Positions 50,301 to 62,300 of a DNA stretch of 64,000 nt are shown piece by piece (positions within the stretch are counted from its first letter, which is position 1; the number at the start of each line of letters is the position of its first letter). The stretch is taken from NCBI GenBank assembly GCA_026874595.1, contig CM049322.1, positions 50,071,340 to 50,135,339 on the forward strand. The letters are read 5' to 3'. Source of the DNA: Sipunculus nudus. Its lineage: Eukaryota; Annelida; Sipuncula; Golfingiida; Sipunculidae. The notes beneath the pieces are model-generated. The model was not told the DNA's origin, did no database searches, and saw nothing but the letters and a program-made list of their open reading frames with translations. The position numbers and the translations under genes were made by a program.

Positions 50301-53300
50301 TCTGGTGAATGATACAGAAAACATTGAATGTTGTAAGGATCCATTTATGTGAAAAGACAAAATTTATTGCAGAAAGTCAAAACTAGGTTTAAGCCTTTCT
50401 GTTGGAAAGGTGAACATTTCAAAGAATTAAGTACCCGGGCTCACACCCAAATGTTTAAGCCAGCAATGTTTAGGCAGCAAGGAGAAGCATGATGTTGACG
50501 ATGAGTATGGATATTTTGCTTTGAATTAAAAAAGCATCAAACCAAGAGAAACTTTATATGTATAAAGTAGATCTAACAAGAGGATAACCTGAGGATTTAA
50601 CACACACATATACATATGATTAGTGATTTGACAATATATTTTAAACCTAATGGATGCAAGGAATTTAAATTATTAGTCTGAGAATGGGGTACCATTGAAC
50701 AAGATTAATGTTATTTATGGTAAACTCCCGCATTTGCTTATCAGAGCCATCTTGTGTTCATTTAGTGGAAAACATAATGAAAGGCATTAAAACTGGCTAA
50801 TTCCTTTGTATATTCTTATACATTTGAGTGGAATGCAACAGGAATACATAAAGCTTCACTACGTTATGTTGAAATTTGATTTAAGTTAACATTAATCGAA
50901 AAGACAGATATCTAAAACTTCCAAGTCGCTCAAAGATTGAATACTAGAACGTGCTGATAAGCAAATGCGGGAGTTACCGTAAATAACAATAATACAAAGG
51001 TAGCCAAATAACTTACTTGATCCCCACTTCCTTCAGGTCGTTATCGGTGAGAGACAGGAAAACCTGCATGTCTACGTCCTGCTCTTCAAATATATGCAGA
51101 TATTTACTCATACCAATAGCATCAAGCAGTGACCCCAAATCATGAGGTCGTGTCCAGGTATCATCATACTCATGAGGGGCTTTACCCAGCATGCCTCGGG
51201 AATGCCTCCTCTCTGGAATTCTAATTTCCGTTTCCTTCACTAACATATCCTTGGCCACATGGGAAACACGATTTTCCACGTTATAATGGACTGTCCTCTC
51301 ATTGGTTGATCTGCGCTCACTGCCATGAGATCGTTCATTGGTTAAGTTTTTATATTGTACACTCTCATGAGTCTTCTCTGGCTGAGTGATATCCTCTCTA
51401 GTAAACCTTTCTAAATGTTCATTTACAGCACATGTGGCGCCACCTGTCAATGAAACAGACCTCACATGGTCAGTGGAGGATTTATCGTGACGTTTACTTT
51501 TCTTACGCTTCTCTTTAGTTCGTCCACCAGATTCGCTAGTTTTACTGTTTCGGCTGTACGCACTTACATTTTCCCCTTTATGGTCAGAATCTTTATTCTC
51601 TGATTCAGCAATGTGTAGATTATCAATGCCAGTGTGAATTGTTTTTAAGTGTGGCGTGTCTTTGTAATCCGAATCTTCACAGCTGTCGCGATAGAGTCCT
51701 AATGCTCCGGCTAATCCACCACTTGACCCGGAGCTACTTTTTATTGTGAGAGCACCTGTCTTTGAAAATGGACTCCCGTCATCAAACTCTCTTATTTCTG
51801 AAAGCAAAAATAGCCTTTATTTGCAAGCCTTAAGTATTGATGATATGACATACCTTCAGTACATTTGGCACTTTCAGCTGGTAAACTTAACAACAGGCTT
51901 GTCTTTCCAGACCAATGGCAGACATGCCAAAGGTAAATGACTGAAAAAAGAAAAAGTGCTCTGGAAAAAAGGTAACCTTCTTTAAAACAAAGAGCACTGA
52001 AGAAGAGTAACATTAGCAACTATTCCAATCTTTTTTTATCAGAGACTTGATAAGGATGTCCTTCATATTTTATGTATGTGTACATATATATAGCTCCAAA
52101 ATTCAGAAACACACATGGTGTACATCCAACCTTCATGAAGATAACCACTTTTTCTAGATGATGTGGCTCATGCTGGACATTTGTCTTAAGTGATAAAGTG
52201 TTGTTCAGTGAAGTCTTAACTGACTCTTCCTTGGTACCCATGTAGTAATCACAGTGGGTGGTGATGGACATGACTTAATAAGAGGGAATTACTCCAGTAC
52301 CATTTACACACACATAGAGAGTATGAATTTAGCACCCTCCAACTGCAGTTTAGGGTGCACAAGAATGTAGACCTGCTTTACCTGGCCAGTCCACTGATAT
52401 TCTGTTGGAACATTGACTCCGGTGTACTGGCGTAGAGGACAGTCAGGTAAATATATGGTTTCAGTCTTGGATATTATGGTCTCAGTTTTGGTCTCAGTGC
52501 CCAATCCCTTGGTCTCAGTCCTGGATCCTATGTCCTCAATCCTATGTCCTCAGTCTTGGTCTCAGTCCCCAATCCCTTGGTCTCAGTTTAAGATACTATG
52601 GTCTCAGTTTTGGTTTCAGTCCCCAATCCCTTGGTCTCAATCCTTTGTCTCAGTCTTGAATCATATGTCTCAATCTTTGTCTCAGTCTTGGATCCCTTGG
52701 TCTCAGTCTTTCTCTCAGTCTTGGATCCTATGTCTCAATCTTTGTGTCAGTCTTGGATCCTATGTCTCAATCTTTGTGTCAGTCTTGGGTCCTATGATGC
52801 AGTCTTGGTCTCACTCCCCAATTCCTAATGGCTTGGTCTCTGTCTTTCTCTCAGTCTTCGATTCCTTTGGTCTCAGTCTTTGTCTCAGTGTCCTTTTCCA
52901 TCTTGATTGGTCTCAGTCTTGGTCTAAGATTGACTGATCTCAACTACATCATTGCTTGTGATGTTGGTATTTATTCTTACCTCTCCCTCCAGAACTGTCG
53001 AGTGTTTCATCCTCTGGGTTGATGGGAGACAGGATGTCCCGAGAGCGGATGTGCTGAACCGGCTGTGACTTCCCATCGTATGGAAAAGTGTAGTAACCAC
53101 TGGGAACATATGCCCCTGCAGGCACAGGAAGGATCATAGTGACATATATAATAAGAATTACAATAATTATACAATAATAAAAAATAAACTTCAAATTACC
53201 CACATGACTGAGGCAAAAGTATCCTATGACCTTGGCTATGTTGGCACTAAAAGTCTTATAGAAATTATATTATAAAACCCTCCAGGATAAATGGGCATAC

Positions 53301-56300
53301 AAAAGTTCAAGATAATCCATGAGGCCATTCTCTTAAATTAATCCCACTTGCCCCCTTGTTAATGCACATATCCAGGCACTAACAGCTGCACAGACTCTGG
53401 GCAGTGTAGGAGTTAACTTTTTTAGGGACTCTGACTCAAAGGTTCTGGCTTCGGACTTGTACTTGGACTAGAATTTAAGGTCTTGAAAAGTCAGGCAGAA
53501 TCCAGTAGAAAAAAAAAACATTGTCACATACTATAAAGACTTATACACAAGAGTGAACCAGTAGCTGAATGTTACAAAAATATGATTATATAAAGAAAGC
53601 ATTTGCTCTGCATCAGAAGCTAAATTTAATCAAACATTTGAGTATAAAACATGCGTACACTCACATTAAAATACACATGATATTCTCAAATTAATTTCCA
53701 TTTAAAATTTCTTTGAACAAGGAGATTTACATTGGACTCTTCATAACTCAAAGAAGGTTGACTTTAACTTCAAGAACTCGGACTTGGGATTCAACTGGCC
53801 CAGACTGAGACTTATACTTAGATGGTTTGAACTCAACCACATCACAATGAGGATGGGTTTGTTATTTACAGTTTATTTTCCGAGGAAATTCATTGAAGTT
53901 TATCTTTAGTTGATATGCATAAATTATCAGACTTAGCACCTTTGACCACCGGGTTACGTCCTACCACTAAATATCTTACGTGGAACAAACTCAGCTGGGG
54001 CTCCTTTAGCTCCTGTGACAGACGGTCGTTCCTCCTGCACCGAGGATGGACTTCCCTGCTTCTCCATCAAACGATCAAAGGCTTGGGGGCCATCTTGAAT
54101 TCTAGGTCCTGGTAATATTAGCCACAGGAAACTTATTTTAATCATACCAAAATGTACAATCCAATAAATAGTTAATGATGCTATCTTTAGTATAATGTTG
54201 ACATTAGATATATACATACATGTATTTGAATACAAATGAAGCATTTAGAATTGCCAGCCTACTTAGCTCAACAGAAAAACATGTAAATTATAACAAAATT
54301 TAATGCATCAATAAACATGACAAATTCTTGAACTTCCATTCTTAAAAGCATTACCTCTATTCTTTGACCTTGACCCCCTTGAATTTTGGCCTCTGGGTAT
54401 TTGAACTGCTTCATCTGATGAACTGAGATCTGCTGGAGCTCTCTGTGGTACACCTGTGGGATTAACGAAAAACATTTATAACTGTCAAACACCCCAGTTA
54501 AACTGGCTTACTGTATACAAAAAGAGAGGGTGAAAAGATATATAGAATGGATAACGTCACTGCATCCAGAAACAAGAGCACTGCAAACATGCATATAATA
54601 TGCTCGTTGTGTATCTGGTGACACCTGACCTCATTAAATATGCGTGAATTTTGATGAGAAGGTAATTCAGGTGAGAAACTCTATTGGTAAATAGGTTTGA
54701 GTTACATGAAAATCAGTAGGATTTTTGGTAGGTCACCAAGGTGCCTCCAAAGTGCCTTGACCTCTGACCTCTTTAAGTATGCATGGATTTGCTGGAATTT
54801 GAACATAGGCGAGATATTTAATTAATTAACATTACTGATGGGTTTTATCAAAATCCTTTATATTCTTCCTAAGTCATCGCAGCATCACCTCAAAGTAGCC
54901 TGGTGACCCGTGACCTTATTAAAAATGCGTGGATGTTGCCCATAATTGAACTCCAGCGAGATAAACTATTGGCAAGTAGTCATTTTAAGTTTTATAAAAA
55001 TCCATTAGAGCCCTGGTAAGTTATCTTGGCAACACGCAAAATTTACATACAGACGGATGGTGGGTATTCCAACAATGGTGGGTATTCCAAAATACCCCCC
55101 TCATATGACAGGTGTATTAAAAGGAGTGTTAGGGTGTATGCTACCTAGGGACCTGAGAAAAGCTACAAGAATGAACAGGCCTGAGACCAGGAAAGCAAAC
55201 CACATATCAAAACCAACCTTTAACACTTTAATAGTAAGCCATGACCCACTTAATAATAGGACAGTATAAATTAATTTGCCATCAAGTATAATTATTCAAC
55301 AAATTATCTGAATTCAAAGTTATGCAAAAGACTCAATATCGGTTTTCTGTCTGCTAAAAGAGAGGATATCTGCTGATAATTAGAAATCTGGTCAAGTCTG
55401 ACCTGTTTCTTTACGGGCTTGTCTTGGCATCAGACAGTAGTTGTCAATCAGACTGACGATCTTGGTATGTCCATGATACAGAGCCAACGAGCGAGCCGTG
55501 TCTCCTCTACACGACCTGGCGTTCACATCTACACCCTACAAAATAAAAAAATACACAACTTAAACATAAACATTTGTAATAATACATGCATTGTCTTACA
55601 CCATTAGTTCACTCTACCTTAATACAAAAGTTACCTTGCTATCCCCAATTCATCTGTTTTATTATGTGTTTCTATTATTATTCCACGTGTCTGTTTACCA
55701 TAACAAGACGGCGTGACCAGAGGTCTGATCTTGCACATCAGGACAACTCCTATACATAAAGAGGTACCATGAAAGAAGAAAAACCTGCTGGAACCTTGAA
55801 AAAAACTTGTTTAGTGAAGTCTCCCTGTATAGTCACTGACTGGCCACCAGGTGTCATGCTATGTTGTTATAGGTTATGGACTATAATTGACTTACTTGTT
55901 GTAACAGACACTGGAGTATAACTGACTTACATGGTGTAACAGACACTGGACTATAACTGACTTACATGTTGAAACAGACACTGGACTATAACTGACTTAC
56001 ATGTTGTAACAGACACTGGACTATAACTGACTTACATGTTGAAACAGACACTGGACTATAACTGACTTACATGGTGTAACAGACACTGGACAATAACTGA
56101 CTTACATGTTGTAACAAACACTGGACTATAACCGACTTACATGTTATAACAGACACTGGACTATAACTGACTTACATGGTGTAACAGACACTGGACTATA
56201 ACTGACTTACATGTTGTAACAAACACTGGACTATAACTGACTTACATGTTATAACAGACACTGGACTATAACTGACTTACATGGTGTAACAGACACTGGA

Positions 56301-59300
56301 GTATAACTGACTTACATGTTGTGACAGACACTGGACTATAACTAACTTACATGTTGTGACAGACACTGGACTATAACTGACTTACATGTTGTAACAGACA
56401 CTGGACTATAACTGACTTACACATTGTCACAGATGCTGGACTATAACTGACTTACATGTTGTTTCAGACACTGGACTATATCTGACTTACATGTTGTAAC
56501 AGACACCAGACTATAACAGTCTTACATGTTGTAACAGATACTGGACTTTATCTGATTTACATGTTGTATATATCTGATTTACGTATTATAACAGACACTT
56601 GACTAAAACTGACTAACATGCTGTAACAGACAGTGGACTATAGCTGTCTTACATGCTTTAACAGACACTGGACTAAAACTGACTTACATGTTGTAACAGA
56701 CACTTGACTATAACTAACTTACATGTTGTAACAGACACTGGACTATAACTGACTTACATGTTGTAACAGACACTGGACTATAACTGACTTACATGTTGTA
56801 ACAGACACCAGACTATAACAGACTTACATGTTGTAACAGATACTGGACTTTATCTGATTTACATGTTGTAACTATATCTGATTTACGTGTTATAACAGAC
56901 ACTGGACTAAAACTGACTAACATGCTGTAACAGACAGTGGACTATAGCTGTCTTACATGCTTTAACAGACACTGGGCTATAACTGACTTACATGTTGTAA
57001 CAGACACTGGACTATAATCTCATGGCCCTCAGCTGCTGCCTCCATCAGTGGTGTAAACTCACGACTTGGCTCCCTAAAACAATACAAACACTGTATTAAT
57101 GAATCAACTAGTATAACTTAGCCAAGGGACACAGATTGTGATAATGAGAAAAATATTATCTGATGGATATGCCAAACTAAACACTTTGTCTATAATGGAC
57201 AGGCTGCTGGTAGATAAATGAATAATAACCAATTGCTACTACTAGGCATGACTGAAGGTCAGCTCTGTAGATAGAAGTAGTTCATCCATAGCCCACAGCC
57301 TTCCGTGTAACCCACATTACCAGTTGTACGCGGTGCGCAATTTATTAGAGAGCCACCCCATGCTCTGTATATACCAGGTCGGAAAAGCCTGAATATATGC
57401 TGTGTCAAGCTGAGTCAGTTAAAAGACGGAAGGAAATGTTATGAAAATGAATCACGCTGTGTCGTTATCAGAAACAACCCCTGTATTTCAGTGGAACCAA
57501 TGTTATCATTTTGTACTTTGTGCACAGTTAATGGATGAGCCACCACTTGTTCAGAGGGAAATAATGTTACCAACTGCACATAGTGCAAAATAAATGGAAC
57601 AGCCACATGAAACGCCAGGGTACCTGTTGTCGAGAGTGCTGTTTTAAAGTTTTGTCTGACAAGCCTGATAATGTGTTTTTTTAAATAAACACCGGCCTTA
57701 AATAGAAGCTGGCCTTGTTTAGACGCCAGGTCAAAGCAGGGTCTGAAAAAAAAATAATAGCCCGGACATCTTTTCAAGGAAACACGGTATCTGACTTAAA
57801 GTCATTCCCCATTTAACAGCTAAAGAATATATCTGGACATCATGTTAAAATATAAGCAAAATCCACCAGGAATTATTTATTTGGGATGGTAACTCTTAAA
57901 ATTATGATGTTAAAATTAGGGTTTTAATTTTCACCTGTAAGAACATTAAAGACAGGCATAAAATAAAAACATTATATTAAAAATAAAAGTGATCCATAGA
58001 ACACGATTAAAACTGCATATAGTAAAAATGGAATGTTCTGAACTATAAAAGAGTTCAAATTATCAAATTATACTTTAAATATATAGAACTAGTAAACTAC
58101 AGTACTGCAAACGTGCATAATATGCCTGTCATGTATAAAGTGACTTCTGACTCCATTAAATATGCGTGAATTTCGATGAGAATGAAATCCAGGTGAGAAA
58201 AACTATTGGTATATATGTATAACGAGTTTCATGAAAATCGGTAAGATTTTTTAAGTCACCAAAGTGCTTCCAAAGTGCACTGACCTCTGACCTCACTCAA
58301 CATGCATTAATTTGCCGGAAATATAACTTAGGCCTATATAAATGTATAAAATATTTAAAAGTTCAACCAGTTTTGGGAAATCACAAGTTTGTCATACACC
58401 CTAATGTAGAGAATACTTAAGCTTTCAGAATACGTACATGTCAAATGCTCACATGTAGGGTAACAGTTAAGGTAATATCAAGGAAAAAAATTAATACTGT
58501 ATATTATATATTATAAGGAGCTGTTCTAAAACCGTTTGAATGTGAATCATTTTATCTGCTTTGTAAAAGTGTTGTGAGAACAGTTTTCAGGCAGGAATTC
58601 TGTCACAGCACAAAAGTGAATGTTTGTCTGGAAAAGTTCTGCACCTGTATGTACACCTCATGTATTAGTGCTTGATGCCTGTGTGAATGCAAAATATGGA
58701 TTCAAACTGATTTGGTCAAACTGCTTTGCTTAAATCGTTTTGAAAACATTTTGTATGTGAAAGAGGTATGAGTTATATAGCAACATGTATATACTAATAT
58801 TACTAACACTACTTCAGTGTCAGCTCCGCTGTCCAGCAGGAACTTGACAACATTCTGGTGCCCCGAGTAGGTCGCGTGAAACAGCGCTGTCCAAGATTTC
58901 TTGTCCTTGGCTTCAAGGTCAGCTCCTTGCTGTGAAATGTGAAGAAACCTATTAAGATTTGATTAAAATTCATGTAATCCTCATTTATCAAAACACTGAT
59001 GATTAAAAATATAATTTATGCAAATAAAAAGTTTCACACAATTATTAGTTTGTACCTCTACCAATGATTGAGGGATGACCTTTTTTGACTCAAATCTGAA
59101 ACATCTGATTATGAACATATGCAATATTTACTATGTTTATCATTTTGTTCATTTGAAACCTTCCTGAAACAATGAATGATTGAAGTGACAAAACTTTAAC
59201 CCTGTGAATAAAAAGCCAACTGCAGAAGGTGACTACACTGTCACCAGTGCTATGGAAATATTTCCCATAATACACCAGCCAATAAATATAATTACTTGAA

Positions 59301-62300
59301 AGAGTTTGTTTTTGTGTATTATGTTTTTAAATGCAAAACAGATATATGTCTTCCCTCCTTATGTGAAACTTCCAAATTCATGGCGTTCATCAACAAGTGA
59401 CCCATGGGTCATGACCTGTGACATCATGGACTGAGATTCACAACTTCCAGTCAAATTTTGAAAAACCAATTTGCCAATTTGTTGTAAATTTTTTTATCAC
59501 AACAGAAATATATATCACCTATGTCTGGTTAAAACACAGTGAATTGATGGTCTGAGGAAAATGCATGATTGTTAAGCTATCAGGAACTATTCCAACAGCT
59601 TGCTTGAAACCTGTCAGTCTCAAAAGGAACTCCACAAAGGGCAAATATAAGATCAAAATATAGCAAAAATCAAGGAAATACATGCCAGAACTAGAATACG
59701 GGAAGTCGACAAGCGACTACGTGTATCCGCCTTAATCAGAGTGAAACTGGTGAAGTGAGGCATGGATTGAGTGGCAAGGGGAAATAGAGTGAAGTGTTGC
59801 ATATTAGAATGGATGTCTGCAGACCCATTGTGTAAGTAGGTTGCGCCACCTACCACAAAATCCAGAAAGCTGTCCAAGTTGTATACATATGCAAAATTTA
59901 AGGCAGATAAGTCAAACCACTACATGTATAGGAGTGATTTTTGCCCTTGGCAGACAAACAGATGGACGCTGTGCAAAAATGGCTGCACATGGCACCACCA
60001 GTTTTGCATATGATAAAGAGCTATGTGAGAACTATACACATGCAAAACTTTGGCCAAATCGGTCAAACGGTTCCCAAGATATGAGCTTGGATATCTGCTG
60101 CATAAATGTAGAATGTAGGTGGCGCCACCTGTCATAAAATCAAGAGAGCTGTCGGGGATGTATAAACCTGCAAAATTTTAGGCAGATATGTCAAACCACT
60201 GCAGAGATATGAGTGATTTTATCCCATGGCAGACAAATAGACGGGAGCTGTGCAAAAATGGCTGCAGGTGGCACCACCAGTTTTGCGTATGATACAGAGC
60301 TATGTGAGATCTATACACATGAAAAATTTTGGCTCAATCGGTCAAACGGTTCCCGAGATATGAGCTTGGATGTCTGCAGCATAAACGTTAATGTAGGTGG
60401 CGCCACCTGTCATAAAATCAGAAAAGCTGTCTAGGATGTATACGCATGCCGAATTTTAGGTGAATTAGTCAAACCACTGCAGAGATATGAGTGATTTTAA
60501 CCCCAGGCAGATGAACAAATGGACACTGTGCAAACATGGTTGCAGGTGGCGCCACCTTTTGTTGTGTATGTTATAAAGCTATCCAAGGGCTATTTTTGTA
60601 TATGCATGCTGAATTTCAGGTGAATTAGTCAAACCACTGCCGAGATATGAGTGATTTTAACCCAAGGCAGACAAACAGATGGACACTGTGCAAACATGGT
60701 TGCAGGTGGCGCCACCATTTTTTGTGTATGTTATACAGCTCTCCAAAGGCTACATTTGTGCAAAAAATTTTCCTGATCGGTCAAACGGTTCCTGAGATAT
60801 GTGGTTTTATGTGTGGAAACAGACGCACAAACTGATGCAGAGCGCAGAGGAAAGGTCAGAGGTCAAAACAAAATCGGGGTGCAGCAGTTCACATGTGACC
60901 TGAACATAATCCTGGGTTTCATAAAATTCCGCCCAGCGGTTATGGAGGAGTTCTCCGGACACCTACGCGGCGGCGGCGGCGTGCAGCTGAAAACATAGTA
61001 TCCGCAAAACTCTGTTTTGGCGGATACAATTATTGAGAAACAGGTGCTTCTGTATGAATTTTTATTCAATACAAGCCAACTGTACTGCACTTTTATAAAT
61101 GATGGTAATATTTATTCGGAAATATTTGACCCAATCCTTTACAAGATTACATAAATATACATCCAACTGCATTCACTTTAACTGTTCTTGAGATAATATG
61201 ATCAAAAGGAATTAAAAGATGGTTGCCTGGTGGCCATAATGGACTTCTGACAAGTCTGAAATCAGACAACAAAAATTCTCTAAATCGGACCAAACATTAA
61301 AGAAAAATTACTAAAACTGCACTGAAGAAATAATTTCTAAGGTGGCTAAATGGCAGAAATAATGGATTTCTGACAAGTATGACATTTGATATCCCATATT
61401 CTCCAATAAGAGACCAAACTTGGGGCAAATTATCCAGTAATGAATGCCCAAAATAATTCAAAAGGCATGTCCAGGCGCTCATATCAGATTTATAGATATG
61501 CAATTGTAATAAGTGTAAGTCCAATATTTTTTATTATCACTCTGCTTTTCAATGGGGTCAGCAGGGTAGGTAAACTGCCAAACCTGAAAGAAAAGAAATG
61601 CAGAAAGCATGATTAAGAGTCTTGAAATAAAACAAAAAGCCATCCTAAATCAAGGTACACATCCACATATTATGAGAACAAACACTTGCTTTTATATGTG
61701 ATGATATATATTAAAATATTCAGATATCTGGGAAACTAAGTTTATTGCTAGGATTCCATAAAATAAACTGCAAAATGTTCCCATCATCTTATAAATCAGT
61801 AGCTACACCTTAATACTATACTCTCATAGTCTTAATGCCTGGCTGAAGCATTCAGACAACAGTGTTTTTGTTATGAAGTAACGAGGTACTTATCACTGAG
61901 CCTTATCACTTAATAGGCTGATACAAAAGGGAGTCATATGTCACCAGTGTCACTCACAATTACAGCCACACAGGGAGATGTGGTGGGATGGTTATATATA
62001 CAAGAAAAATAGAGATGGTCTATAAAATAAGTAATTGTGAACATCCCTGACCTATGACCTTGGCCTTTTGCCCACATATCAACTGGATTTTTTTCTAAAT
62101 GATGGGTAACTTCTAACCACTTAAATCTGGTGTAATTACTTGGCAACCAATGGGTGAATAACTTTGACCTGCAACCTTTAACCTGCTGACCAGCTGACCC
62201 CAAAATCAATAAGTTATTTATTCAAGCAAAAAGACCCATAAATATGAAGTTTGAGTCAAACTGAGTGATGCATAGATGTGGCATATGTGAAAGACTGAAG

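Noticed and set aside
52413-52937. 174-codon plus-strand frame of repeated VSVL and PNPLVS words
   Set aside because: Generated by a minisatellite in an ANKS3 intron; the repetition is at DNA level.
58809-58991. 60-codon minus-strand frame overlapping ANKS3 exon 2
   Set aside because: Wrong frame; the ankyrin repeat is read in another frame between good splice sites.
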